Source: Haloglomus litoreum (GTDB lineage Archaea > Halobacteriota > Halobacteria > Halobacteriales > Haloarculaceae). Taken from it: a stretch of DNA of 64,000 bases. This document shows, in pieces, positions 15,336-23,663 of the stretch. Under the pieces are notes generated by a model. It did no database searches. It worked only from the letters and a program-made list of their open reading frames with translations, and had not been told where the DNA came from. The DNA lies in contig NZ_CP119988.1 of assembly GCF_029338515.1 (NCBI RefSeq), positions 3,534,001 through 3,598,000 of the forward strand. Reading direction: 5' to 3'. The first letter of the stretch is position 1. Each line of letters begins with the position of its first letter. The position numbers were made by a program, and so were the translations under genes.

Positions 15336-15992
15336 TCATCCCGTCAGGGCGGCGAACACGCGCTCCTCGATGCGGCGCAGGTGCTTGCCGACGGCGGACG
15401 ACGACAGATCGAGCGCCGCGGCGATGTCCTCGTGGGTCGCCTCGCGGGGGTCCCGGTAGTAGCCGAGGTCGACGGCCGCGGACAGGATCTCCTGCTGGCG
15501 GGTGGTGAGCGTCCGTGCCAGCCGGTCGGCGTCGGGGGTGTACTCGCCGGTTTCGACGACCTCGACGTCGACCGCCTCCAGGTCGCCCGCCGACGCGTAC
15601 AGCCGCCGGAACGCCTCGTCGTCGCCGATGAGGGTCATCTCCTGGCTCCCGTCCCGCTGGAACTGCAGCGGCGTCTCGACGACGACGTCGTGGCGCTGCT
15701 GCCACTCCAGTATCCGCCGGACGGGCTCGTTCACCTCGAACTGGCTGACGGCCATCCAGCGGTCCTCCCCGGAGACCATGTAGTCGCGGACGGTCGGCTC
15801 GGACGCCATGATCTCCTCGTACCGGTCGCGGTCGCCGCTCCCCTCCGCGAGCAACAGGAGCGTCCCGTCGTCGAGGAGTTCGAAGTGGTGGACGGCCTCG
15901 CGCTGGAGGGAGGGCTCCTCCGTCAGTCGCACCCCGAGCGGGTGGAACGCCGTCCCCTGTTCCGGGACCAGCCGGACCGTCAGGTACCGCAT
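15336..15992 (-). CDS. Bat-type HTH regulator
   Basis: 218 residues from ATG 15992. The C-terminal third is an HTH_10 (bacterio-opsin activator) domain: LTTRQQEILSAAVDLGYYRD followed by EATHEDIAAALDLSSSAVGK, then HLRRIEERVF. The N-terminal two thirds (VRLVPEQGTAFHPLG to GSQEMTLIGDDEAFRRLY) is the beta-rich input domain usually found before HTH_10 in this family. It is probably a soluble transcription factor responding to a small signal or redox state. It is divergent from the FAD monooxygenase with an ~84-bp gap, so that gene is one candidate target. Confidence 0.88.
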   Translation of the reverse strand: MRYLTVRLVPEQGTAFHPLGVRLTEEPSLQREAVHHFELLDDGTLLLLAEGSGDRDRYEEIMASEPTVRDYMVSGEDRWMAVSQFEVNEPVRRILEWQQRHDVVVETPLQFQRDGSQEMTLIGDDEAFRRLYASAGDLEAVDVEVVETGEYTPDADRLARTLTTRQQEILSAAVDLGYYRDPREATHEDIAAALDLSSSAVGKHLRRIEERVFAALTG

Positions 15993-16076
15993 AGCGCCAT
16001 CTAGCCAGGTGCGTGACTTAAAGCAGTGTGGATGACCTCCACCAGGACGTCGTCCCGCCCGTGCGTACCCCGTCCC

Positions 16077-17312
16077 ATGAAGACGGACCCTCCACCGACC
16101 GACCCGCCGGCGGGCTGGACCGCATCGACCCGCGCTTCCGGTGGGACAGAGGCCCCGGCCATCGCGATCGTCGGTGGCGGTATCTGCGGCCTCACCACCG
16201 CCCTCGCGCTCGAACGGCGGGGTCGCTCCCCGACGGTGTACGAGGCCGCCGATGCGTACGGGCCCGTCGGGGCCGGCATCCTCCTGCAGACGAACGCGAT
16301 GCTCGTCCTCGACCGGCTCGGTGTCGCCGAGCGTGTCCGCGAGGCCGGCGTCGCACTCGACGGCGGCGGGCTCCGGGCCCCCGGCGGGGAGTTCATGACA
16401 CGGTTCGACCTGGACGACCTCGAACGCCGCGAGTTCGGGTACGGGTTCGTCGCCGTCCACCGGGCCGACCTGCTGGACATCCTCCGCTCGGCGCTCGAGA
16501 CCGAGGTCCGAACGGGGAAGGACTGCGTGGACGTGGTCGGCACCGACCCGCCGACCGTCCACTTCGACGACGGGAGTACGGCTACTCCGGACCTGCTGGT
16601 CGGGGCGGACGGCATCGACTCGACCGTCCGCGACGCCGTCGCACCCGAGGTCACCCCGCGCCCGCTCGATGCCGTCGCCTACCGGGCGCTGGTCGATCTC
16701 GACATCCCCGACCCGTACCGGACCCGTGGCTTCGAGGTCTGGGACTACGGCACCTACACCGGCGGCTCACCCGTCGACGAGGACCGCTTCTACTGGTTCG
16801 CGACGGCGCCGGAGCCCCTCACCGACGGCGCAGCGAGCCCCGAGGCGACGGAGGCAGCACTCCGTGACCGCCTGGGCGACGCTCCCGAACCCCTTCCTGC
16901 CGTCCTCGACGGACTGGACCCGGCCGACCTCGTCGTGACGGACCTCCGTGACCTCCCGGCACTCGATTCCTGGTCGCGCGACCGCGTCGTCCTCGCCGGC
17001 GACGCCGCCCACGCGATGCTCCCGTTCGCGGGGCAGGGGGCCGCCCAGGCGATCGAGGACGGACTGGCGCTGGCCGACGCACTCGCCGGCCACACCGACC
17101 ACGGGCGCGCGTTCGCGGCCTACGAAGGGGAGCGCAGGCCCCGGGCGGACCGGGTCCGGAGCGAGTCCCGGCGGCTCGGCCGCCTCGGCACGATACAGTC
17201 GCGGCTGGGCTGTCGGCTCCGGAACGGGCTCCTCGATGCCGTCCCCGACGGGCTGGTTCGCCGGTTCCGCCGCCGTCGAGCCGCGAACACCTCGCTCCCG
17301 ACGCCATCGTGA
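16077..17312 (+). CDS. FAD-dependent monooxygenase
   Basis: 411 residues from ATG 16077; an upstream GTG (16026) in the same frame would add 17 low-quality residues. The FAD-binding motif is IVGGGICGLTTALAL (31-45), followed by the acidic YEAADAYGPVGAG, a mid-protein VGADGIDSTVRDAV (DG motif), and LAGDAAHAMLPFAGQGAAQA (GD motif) near 300. This is the class A flavoprotein hydroxylase family (PF01494; salicylate- or zeaxanthin-epoxidase-like). The substrate is unknown. It is divergent from the Bat-type regulator, which may control it. Confidence 0.87.
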   Translation: MKTDPPPTDPPAGWTASTRASGGTEAPAIAIVGGGICGLTTALALERRGRSPTVYEAADAYGPVGAGILLQTNAMLVLDRLGVAERVREAGVALDGGGLRAPGGEFMTRFDLDDLERREFGYGFVAVHRADLLDILRSALETEVRTGKDCVDVVGTDPPTVHFDDGSTATPDLLVGADGIDSTVRDAVAPEVTPRPLDAVAYRALVDLDIPDPYRTRGFEVWDYGTYTGGSPVDEDRFYWFATAPEPLTDGAASPEATEAALRDRLGDAPEPLPAVLDGLDPADLVVTDLRDLPALDSWSRDRVVLAGDAAHAMLPFAGQGAAQAIEDGLALADALAGHTDHGRAFAAYEGERRPRADRVRSESRRLGRLGTIQSRLGCRLRNGLLDAVPDGLVRRFRRRRAANTSLPTPS

Positions 17313-17375
17313 TGACCTTCCGACCGACTCGCGACCCCAGCACGGAGCATACAGACCGATACACACCCGCTACCG

Positions 17376-18257
17376 ATGACTGACGACACTACCGACGCCA
17401 CCGACACCGATACCGACGAACCCGACGCAGCGTTCGACCAGGACGAGCCGCGGACCGACGGGGGCGAGGCGAGCGACGCGACCGGCGCCTCGTCGGCGGA
17501 CCGTTCCGACGGTGGGCAGGAGACTGCGGCCGACGGGAGCGGCGTCGTCGCCCCCGACGACGAGACGCCCACCTGGCGCGAGCGCAAGGTTCGCACACAG
17601 GGCCTCTCGCAGGTGACCTACGAGTACTTCGAGCGGGCCCGCCGCGAGGACCAGGACCTCCGGACCGAGAGCGACTACGTCGAGCGCGACGTGCTCGCGT
17701 TCCCGGTCTGGCCCCACGAGATGATCCGGAACCTGGCGCTGACGAGCTTCTTCGTCGGCATGATCGTCTTCCTCGCCGCGGCGCTGCCGCCCCACATCGG
17801 CGCGCCGGCGAACGCGAACCAGACACCGGGCGTCATCCTGCCGGACTGGTACCTCTACTGGTCGTTCGGCCTGCTCAAGCTCGGCCCGCTCAACCCCGAA
17901 CTGGCGCTGCTGGGCGGCGGCAAGCTCATGTCCGACCGGATGTACGGCGTCCTCGCCAACCTCGTCGTCGTCGGGGTCATCACCGTCGTCCCCTTCCTGA
18001 ACAAGGGGGCGGCCCGCCGACCCGTCGAACAGCCGTTCTGGGCGGCCATCGGCGTCTTCGGCGTCACGTTCGCGTTCACCATCGCCGCGTACTCCGCGAA
18101 GAACCTCGTGCCGATGGCGCCGCACCTGCTGTTCGATCTGACCTTCCTCCTGCCGTTCGTGACGGCGGCGCTCAGCTACGCCATCCTCCGGGCGATGCGG
18201 GAGGGCTACATGTTCGAGCTGAACCGGCGCTACTACCGGCTGCGGCCGCCGAAGTAG
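17376..18257 (+). CDS. Cytochrome b C-terminal (subunit IV/PetD-like) domain protein
   Basis: 293 residues. The first ~100 are acidic and hydrophilic. Then come three or four membrane helices (LALTSFFVGMIVFLAAALPP, VLANLVVVGVITVVPFL, AAIGVFGVTFAFTIAAY, FDLTFLLPFVTAALSYAI). The quinol-site motif appears as P156-D-W-Y (ILPDWYLYWSFGLLKL), matching PEWY/PDWY of cytochrome b and b6f subunit IV. It should be part of a quinol-oxidising bc-type complex. No cytochrome b N-terminal half, anchored Rieske or other subunit is adjacent, so the partner genes must be elsewhere. Confidence 0.83.
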   Translation: MTDDTTDATDTDTDEPDAAFDQDEPRTDGGEASDATGASSADRSDGGQETAADGSGVVAPDDETPTWRERKVRTQGLSQVTYEYFERARREDQDLRTESDYVERDVLAFPVWPHEMIRNLALTSFFVGMIVFLAAALPPHIGAPANANQTPGVILPDWYLYWSFGLLKLGPLNPELALLGGGKLMSDRMYGVLANLVVVGVITVVPFLNKGAARRPVEQPFWAAIGVFGVTFAFTIAAYSAKNLVPMAPHLLFDLTFLLPFVTAALSYAILRAMREGYMFELNRRYYRLRPPK

Positions 18258-18268
18258 GCTCGCGCACC

Positions 18269-19195
18269 TCAGTCGGCCGTCTCGCCCGCCGTCTCGGGGT
18301 CGGGCAGGTCCAGCTCGCGGCCCTCGGCGTCCGCGCGGTCCCGGACCCGGCCCAGGACCCGGCGGGCCTCGCCGAGTTCGGCGTCCCCGACCGCGCGCAG
18401 GAGCGCGACCGCGCGCTCGGCACGGGTCCGCCGCCACGACGCCTCTCGGGCCTGGTAGGTGCGGACCGCGCGGAGGAAGTCGACCCGCCGGAACTCGGGC
18501 CAGTACGGCGAGCAGAAGAAGACGGCGGCCTCGTTGCCGTTTGCGTGCCACGGGAGGAAGTTGGAGGTCCGCTCGTCGCCACCGGTCCGGATGATGAGGT
18601 CGACGGCGCGTGCGGGGCCCTCGTACAGCTGTGACTCGACGGCTTCGACGTCGATGTCGGCGGGGTCGAGATCACCGTCGGCCACGTCGCTGGCGAGGTC
18701 GCGGGTCGCCGAGAGCAGTTCCGCACGCCCGCCGTAGGCCAGGGCGATGTTGAGGTGGAACTCGTCGTAACCCGCCGTGCGGCGGTCGGCGTAGTCGATG
18801 GCGTCGCGCACACGGGGCGGGAGCCGGTCGAGTTCGCCGATGGCACGGATGCGGACCTCGTTCTCGTGGACCTCCTCGCGGTCGGCGAACTCCCGGAGCT
18901 TGTCCTCGATGAGGTCGAACAGGTCCTCGCGCTGCTCGGGTGGCCGGTCGAAGTTCTCCGTCGAGAACGTGTAGAGAGTGAGTTCCTGGACGTCGAGCTC
19001 GTTGCACCAGTGGAGCATCTGCTCGGTCGTCTGCGCGCCGGCGCGGTGGCCGTCGGTGGCCTCGTCGCCCGACTGGCGGGCGTAGCGGCGGTTCCCGTCC
19101 TGGATGACGGCGACGTGTTCCGGCGCGCCGTCGAGTTCGCGCTCCAGCAGGCGCTCGTACAGCGCGAGCGCGCGCCGGCGGACCCACCCGGTCAT
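18269..19195 (-). CDS. uppS: cis-Polyprenyl (undecaprenyl-type) diphosphate synthase
   Basis: 308 residues. The catalytic IQDGNRRYA (D33, N35, R36) and GHRAGAQTTEQMLHWC lie near the N-terminus. TLYTFSTENFDRP is at ~95-107, and DLIIRTGGDERTSNFLPW contains the C-terminal diphosphate-binding Arg. The enzyme condenses isopentenyl diphosphate into long-chain polyprenyl diphosphates, which become dolichol-like carriers for N-glycosylation in archaea. The C-terminal ~70 residues are an acidic/Arg-rich extension. It is convergent with the cytochrome b gene and divergent from the cold-shock gene. Confidence 0.95.
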   Translation of the reverse strand: MTGWVRRRALALYERLLERELDGAPEHVAVIQDGNRRYARQSGDEATDGHRAGAQTTEQMLHWCNELDVQELTLYTFSTENFDRPPEQREDLFDLIEDKLREFADREEVHENEVRIRAIGELDRLPPRVRDAIDYADRRTAGYDEFHLNIALAYGGRAELLSATRDLASDVADGDLDPADIDVEAVESQLYEGPARAVDLIIRTGGDERTSNFLPWHANGNEAAVFFCSPYWPEFRRVDFLRAVRTYQAREASWRRTRAERAVALLRAVGDAELGEARRVLGRVRDRADAEGRELDLPDPETAGETAD

Positions 19196-19292
19196 ATGGG
19201 GGAACGAACGCCCGGCAGGTATGGCTCTTGTGACTGGTCACGCCGGGGGTTCATCCCTGACAGGGGTCAGGGAGGTGCCGACGGTCGCAGGC

Positions 19293-19300
19293 TTTTTATA
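19293..19300 (+). promoter_or_regulatory. TATA box of the cold-shock gene
   Basis: TTTTTATA lies 26-33 nt before the ATG at 19326, fitting a leaderless or near-leaderless transcript. Confidence 0.65.
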
Positions 19301-19325
19301 CGGGCGTATCCACCAGAGAGTTGCA

Positions 19326-19520
19326 ATGGCGACTGGTAAGGTCGTGTTCTTCAACGACACTGGCGGCTACGGTTTCATCGAGACTGACGAGGCGGACGAG
19401 GACGTGTTCGTCCACATGGACGACATCGAGGGTCCTGACCTGGAGGAGGGTGAGGAGCTCGAGTTCGACATCGTCGAGTCCGAGAAGGGCCCCCGGGCCC
19501 AGAACCCGACGCGAGTCTGA
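19326..19520 (+). CDS. cspA: Cold-shock domain protein
   Basis: 64 residues. It has the full CspA OB-fold: GKVVFFNDTGGYGFIET contains RNP1 (GYGFI) and DVFVHMDDI contains RNP2 (VFVHM). Members bind single-stranded nucleic acid and act as RNA chaperones. Acidic substitutions are typical of haloarchaea. It is monocistronic with its own TATA box; the ~200 bp downstream to the next start holds no supported gene. Confidence 0.95.
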   Translation: MATGKVVFFNDTGGYGFIETDEADEDVFVHMDDIEGPDLEEGEELEFDIVESEKGPRAQNPTRV

Positions 19521-19727
19521 GGAACCGACGACCACGGAGAGGTAGCGGCACGGAACTGCGGCGCGGTCGCGCGAGTTGTCGCGGGCGCGCAGTCACAGCC
19601 GGTGAGCCGTGGCTCCATCCGGCCCACGCGCCGGCGCCTCGCTCCTGCGGACCGTTCCCGGCCTCGCAACGGCCGAAAACCGTCATCGACCGCTACCGGT
19701 TTACCTGCCCTCCGCGAAGCCGCGCGC

Positions 19728-20144
19728 ATGGAGACCATCGACGAGGACCTCGTCCGGCGGACGCGTGCCCTGCTGGAGCCGGGCGAGATCGAGTTGAACG
19801 GCATCGTCGTCCACACGGACCTCTCGGGCGAGGAGGAGCCCGCGCTCCACCAGGTCACGCTCGAGACGGGGAACGTCATCGCCGATCACCACCCCGACAC
19901 CGCGCCCGGGGACACCTACGTCTACTCCGGCAACGACGACCCCGACTTCGGCGTCAACCAGCACCAGGGGCTCACGCTGGACGGCGAGGCGTTCGTCTGG
20001 GAGTGCCAGCAACTGCTCCGCGAGGGCCACTACGCCGTCGTCGTCTACTACGAGGCCGTCGTCGACCACGAGGCCGTCGTCGAGGGTGTCGAGGCACTCG
20101 ACCACGTGGACCGCGTGGTCGGCGTCCGCGGCGACGGCGACTGA
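19728..20144 (+). CDS. DUF5778-like haloarchaeal protein
   Basis: 138 residues from ATG 19728. It is acidic and soluble: ALLEPGEIELNGIVVHTDLS, then TAPGDTYVYSGNDDPDFGVN and GHYAVVVYYEAVVDHEAVVE. It looks like a conserved family known only in haloarchaea, which I tentatively match to DUF5778; function unknown. The last 11 codons and the stop lie in a 38-bp segment duplicated in tandem just downstream, so the 3' end is copied outside the gene. Confidence 0.7.
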   Translation: METIDEDLVRRTRALLEPGEIELNGIVVHTDLSGEEEPALHQVTLETGNVIADHHPDTAPGDTYVYSGNDDPDFGVNQHQGLTLDGEAFVWECQQLLREGHYAVVVYYEAVVDHEAVVEGVEALDHVDRVVGVRGDGD

Positions 20145-20186
20145 ACGACCGCGTGGTCGGCGTCCGCGGCGACGGCGACTGAACGA
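20111..20186 (+). repeat. 38-bp perfect tandem duplication across a stop codon
   Basis: Bases 20111-20148 and 20149-20186 are identical (beginning ccgcgtggtcggcgtccgcg, ending gactgaacga). The first copy contains the end of the upstream gene including its TGA; the second copy is non-coding. It looks like a recent slippage duplication. Confidence 0.95.
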
Positions 20187-20258
20187 CCCGGAACCCGCGA
20201 ACCGGTCGACGGTGCACCGAACGCGACCCTTATGCAACTCTGACCCGGAGTTCCGCGT

Positions 20259-21383
20259 ATGACCGAGGACGCCGACCCGCTGTCCGACCGGGTCGACCGC
20301 GCCATCGTCAACGCCTTCCAGGGCGGGTTCCCCGTCGTCGAGCGGCCCCTCGAGCCCGCTGCGGCCGCGCTCCGGGAGCGCGGTATCGACATCGACGCCG
20401 ACGAGCTGCTGGCCCGCGTCCGCGCGATGGACGAGGCCGGCACCCTCACGCGCTTCGGCGCGCTCGTCAACGCCGAGGCCATCGGCGGTGCCGCGACGCT
20501 GGTGGCGATGCACGCGCCGCCCGAGCGCTTCGACGAGGTGGCCGAGCAGGTCAACGCCCACCGCGAGGTCGCACACAACTACGAGCGCGAGCACCCGCAC
20601 CTCAACATGTGGTTCGTCGTCAGCGTCGCCGACGCCGACCGCGTGCGCGAGGTCCTCGACGAGATCGAGGCCGAGACCGGCCAGCCGACCTACAACCTGC
20701 CCAAACAGCAGGAGTTCCGCGTCGAGGCGAAGTTCCTCGTCGACGGCCCCATCCCGGAGGGCGACGTGGACCTCTCGGACCTGGGTCCCGACGTGACGCC
20801 GACCGACCGCGACCACCTCACGCCCGCGGAGCGCGACCTCGTCCTGGCGGTGCAGGACGGCCTCCCGCTCACCGAGACGCCGTACGCCGACGTGGCCGCG
20901 GAGATCGACCAGCCCACGGAGTGGGTACTGGAGACGCTCCAACGGTTCGACCGCGAGGAGAAGGTCCGCCGCGTGGGTGTCGTCCCGAACCACTACGCGC
21001 TGGGCTACACGGAGAACGGGATGACCGTCTGGAACGTCCCCGACGACCTCGTGGACGAGGTGGGGCCCGCCATCGCTTCCCTCGACTTCGTCACGCACTG
21101 CTACGAGCGGCCGCGCCACGAGGGCGTCTGGCCGTACAACTTCTTCGCGATGACCCACGGCCGCAGCGAGGCAGAGAGCGCCGAGCGCGTCGAGCAGGTC
21201 CGGGAGCGGATGGCGGAGTTCTGGGACGTCGGCGAGGACGACTGGGACACGCTGTTCTCGACGCGCATCCTGAAGAAGACCGGCATCCGGCTGGACGAGC
21301 GCGCCGACGCGAACACGGAGGACGGCGACAGTACCGGGGACGGACCCGGGGCATCCGCGGAGACGGAGGTCGGCGACGACTAG
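20259..21383 (+). CDS. ahbAB: Siroheme decarboxylase, fused AhbA-AhbB (Lrp/AsnC fold)
   Basis: 374 residues with two tandem Lrp/AsnC-like modules. The first spans roughly 1-165 (VDRAIVNAFQGGFPVVERPL, RFGALVNAEAIGGAATLVAM); the second starts at about 185 (LTPAERDLVLAVQDGLPLTE, RVGVVPNHYALGYTENGMTV). Each carries the HTH plus alpha/beta ligand domain found in AhbA and AhbB, which decarboxylate siroheme to didecarboxysiroheme in the alternative heme pathway. A single fused chain replaces the usual two subunits. It abuts sirC (stop 21383, start 21384) and hemA follows, forming a tetrapyrrole operon. Annotation as a transcription regulator would be a common error. Confidence 0.88.
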   Translation: MTEDADPLSDRVDRAIVNAFQGGFPVVERPLEPAAAALRERGIDIDADELLARVRAMDEAGTLTRFGALVNAEAIGGAATLVAMHAPPERFDEVAEQVNAHREVAHNYEREHPHLNMWFVVSVADADRVREVLDEIEAETGQPTYNLPKQQEFRVEAKFLVDGPIPEGDVDLSDLGPDVTPTDRDHLTPAERDLVLAVQDGLPLTETPYADVAAEIDQPTEWVLETLQRFDREEKVRRVGVVPNHYALGYTENGMTVWNVPDDLVDEVGPAIASLDFVTHCYERPRHEGVWPYNFFAMTHGRSEAESAERVEQVRERMAEFWDVGEDDWDTLFSTRILKKTGIRLDERADANTEDGDSTGDGPGASAETEVGDD

Positions 21384-22055
21384 ATGATCCCGCTCCACCA
21401 CGACTTCCGGGGGAAGACGGTCCTCGTCTTCGGCGGCGGTCCCGTGGGGGCGCGGAAAGCCCAGCGGTTCGCCCGCGAAGCGCGGGTGGTGGTCGTCAGT
21501 CCCGAGTTCAGCGACACCGATTTCGAATCCGAGGGTGCATCAGCGGGCCAGGTCGCGTTCGTCCGCGCAGCCCCGACGCCGGACGGCGTGGCCGGGTGGT
21601 TCGACCGCGTCGCCCCGGCGCTGGTCGTGGCCGCCACGGACGACGCCGACCTGAACGCGGCCATCGCGGCCGAGGCGGCCGAGCGGGGAATCCTCCACAA
21701 CCGGGCGGACCGCTCGGGAACCGACCGTCGGCCGGTCGGCGAGGTGGTCGTGCCGGCGACGGTCCGTGACGAGCCCGTCGTGGCGAGCCTCGCGACCGGC
21801 GGGGCCAGCCCGGCACTCTCGAAGCACCTCCGCGAGCGCCTGGAGGACGAACTCGCCGGTGCCGGGGCGATGGCCGAGTTGACGGGCGACCTCCGGGCCG
21901 ACCTGCAGGAACGGGGGGTCGACCCCGACCTCCGGCGAACCGCCGTCCGGCGGGTGGTTCGGGACTCGGGCGTTTGGAAGGCTTTAGGTACGGGTGGTGC
22001 CAACGCCCGGGAAAGAGCCACCGAGGTCGTTGCCGAGGTGGTAGGTGACGAATGA
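21384..22055 (+). CDS. sirC: Precorrin-2 dehydrogenase (siroheme synthase N-domain)
   Basis: 223 residues. It begins MIPLHHDFRGKTVLVFGGGP with the NAD-binding GGGPVGARKAQRF, and has LVVAATDDADLNAAIAAEA and VPATVRDEPVVASLATGGAS, all typical of the SirC/CysG-N/Met8 family. The enzyme oxidises precorrin-2 to sirohydrochlorin using NAD. It lies in the middle of the ahbAB-sirC-hemA operon; its last codon overlaps the hemA start by four bases. Confidence 0.94.
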   Translation: MIPLHHDFRGKTVLVFGGGPVGARKAQRFAREARVVVVSPEFSDTDFESEGASAGQVAFVRAAPTPDGVAGWFDRVAPALVVAATDDADLNAAIAAEAAERGILHNRADRSGTDRRPVGEVVVPATVRDEPVVASLATGGASPALSKHLRERLEDELAGAGAMAELTGDLRADLQERGVDPDLRRTAVRRVVRDSGVWKALGTGGANARERATEVVAEVVGDE

Positions 22056-23434
22056 CTGTTCCAACTGGGCTGGTCTCCGGCGTCAGCATCTCCCATCGGC
22101 ACGCCAGTCTCGACCACATCGAGCGGGCGGCCGTCGAGTCACAGCGACAGGGTGTCGAGACGCTCCTCTCGCAGCCGGGCGTCCGCGAGGCGTTCTGCCT
22201 CCAGACCTGCAACCGCGTCGAGGCGTACGTCGTCACGGACGATGCCGCGACCGGCCGGGCCGCGCTGGAGCGCTACACGGCCGGACTGGAGGACGCCAGG
22301 GTCGCGATGGACCACGAGACCTCGCTCGAGCACCTCATCCGGGTGGCGTGTGGGCTGGAGTCGCTCGTCCTCGGCGAGGACCAGATCATCGGGCAGGTCC
22401 GGCGCGCGTTCGTCACGGCCCGCGAGGCCGGCGGCGTCGGTCCCGTCCTCGAGGACGCCATCACGAAGGCGCTCCACGTCGGCGAGCGCGCCCGGGACGA
22501 GACCGAGATCAACGAGGGCGTCGTCTCGCTGGGGAGCGCCGCCGTCGAACTCGCCGAGCGGGAACTGGGCGACCTCTCGGCCGAGGACGCGCTCGTCGTC
22601 GGCGCCGGGGAGATGGGGACGCTCGCGGTCCGCGCGCTGGACGGCGAGGTCGCCTCCCTGACCGTCGCGAACCGCTCGCCCGAGCGCGCCGAGCACCTGG
22701 CCGGCGACATCGAGGAGACACCGGCCCGAGCAGTCGGGCTGGAGGCGCTCCCCGAGGCCACCGCGTCCGCCGGCCTCGTCCTCACGGCGACGGGGAGCGA
22801 CGAGCACGTCCTCGACGCCGAGCGCCTGTCCGGGGCGGGCGAGACGTTCGTCGTCGACCTCGCCTCACCGCGTGACGTGGCCCCCACCGCCGACGACCTC
22901 GACGATGTGACGGTCCGGGACCTCGACGCGCTGGAGGACGTGACCGACCGGACCCGCGAATCCCGTGCCGAGGCCGCCGCGCAGGTCGAGGCGATGGTCG
23001 ACGAGGAACTGGACCACCTCCTCAGCCAGTACAAGCGCAAGCGCGCCGACCAGATCATCGCGGCCATGTACGAGGGTGCCGAGCGCGTGAAGGCTCGCGA
23101 GGTCGGCAAGGCCGTCTCCACGATGGAGACAGATGGGCTGACCGACGAGCAGGAGGCTGCCGTCGAGGCGATGGCAGATGCGCTGGTCAACCAGCTCCTC
23201 TCGGCACCCACGAAGAGTATCCGCGAGGCCGCCGAGAAGGGCGACTGGACGACCATCAACTCCGCGCTCGAGCTGTTCGGCCCCGGCATGAAGGTCGACC
23301 CCGAGGAGGTCGGAGAGGGGGTGCCCTCGGGCGCCGTCGACGCCGAGAGCGTGGACCCGGACGAGATCCCCGCCGAGATGCGCGAGCAGATGCCCGACGC
23401 CGTCCTCGACCGCCTCGCGACCGGCTCCGACTGA
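22052..23434 (+). CDS. hemA: Glutamyl-tRNA reductase
   Basis: 460 residues. The catalytic Cys is C53 in LQTCNRVEAY. The conserved GLESLVLGEDQIIGQVR, NEGVVSLGSAAVELAE and the NADPH-binding VVGAGEMGTLAVRAL follow. It reduces Glu-tRNA(Glu) to glutamate-1-semialdehyde, the first committed step to tetrapyrroles. The ATGA overlap with sirC shows translational coupling. The C-terminal ~60 residues are an acidic haloarchaeal tail. Confidence 0.97.
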   Translation: MTVPTGLVSGVSISHRHASLDHIERAAVESQRQGVETLLSQPGVREAFCLQTCNRVEAYVVTDDAATGRAALERYTAGLEDARVAMDHETSLEHLIRVACGLESLVLGEDQIIGQVRRAFVTAREAGGVGPVLEDAITKALHVGERARDETEINEGVVSLGSAAVELAERELGDLSAEDALVVGAGEMGTLAVRALDGEVASLTVANRSPERAEHLAGDIEETPARAVGLEALPEATASAGLVLTATGSDEHVLDAERLSGAGETFVVDLASPRDVAPTADDLDDVTVRDLDALEDVTDRTRESRAEAAAQVEAMVDEELDHLLSQYKRKRADQIIAAMYEGAERVKAREVGKAVSTMETDGLTDEQEAAVEAMADALVNQLLSAPTKSIREAAEKGDWTTINSALELFGPGMKVDPEEVGEGVPSGAVDAESVDPDEIPAEMREQMPDAVLDRLATGSD

Positions 23435-23503
23435 GCCCCCTGTTCCCCATCGACGACCGTCACGGACCGATACTGGCAAGTGCGCCCCGCCGGAGGCTCG
23501 GAT

Positions 23504-23656
23504 ATGGCAGACGACCACGACCACGGTCACGACGAGGAGGAGGGCCGCACGACCGCCCCGCAGAGCGAGTTCACCGCACAGCAGGTCGCCGTCGGGTTCG
23601 TCGTCGCGCTGGTGGGCATCGCGCTCGTCTTCGGCGTGCCGTTCCTGCTCGCGTAG
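23504..23656 (+). CDS. Small single-helix membrane protein (DUF7550-like)
   Basis: 50 residues, shorter than most ORF cut-offs. A His/Asp-rich head (MADDHDHGHDEEEG) is followed by one membrane helix (VAVGFVVALVGIALVFGVPF). It matches a widespread haloarchaeal micro-protein type that I recall as DUF7550. The His/Asp cluster could bind metal. The ATG at 23504 follows hemA by 69 bp, so it may be the last member of the heme operon; it is convergent with the next gene. Confidence 0.7.
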   Translation: MADDHDHGHDEEEGRTTAPQSEFTAQQVAVGFVVALVGIALVFGVPFLLA

Positions 23657-23663
23657 GGCCCGA

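Noticed and set aside
20259-21383. Annotation as an Lrp/AsnC transcription regulator
   Set aside because: Two tandem modules and operon placement with sirC and hemA fit siroheme decarboxylase better.
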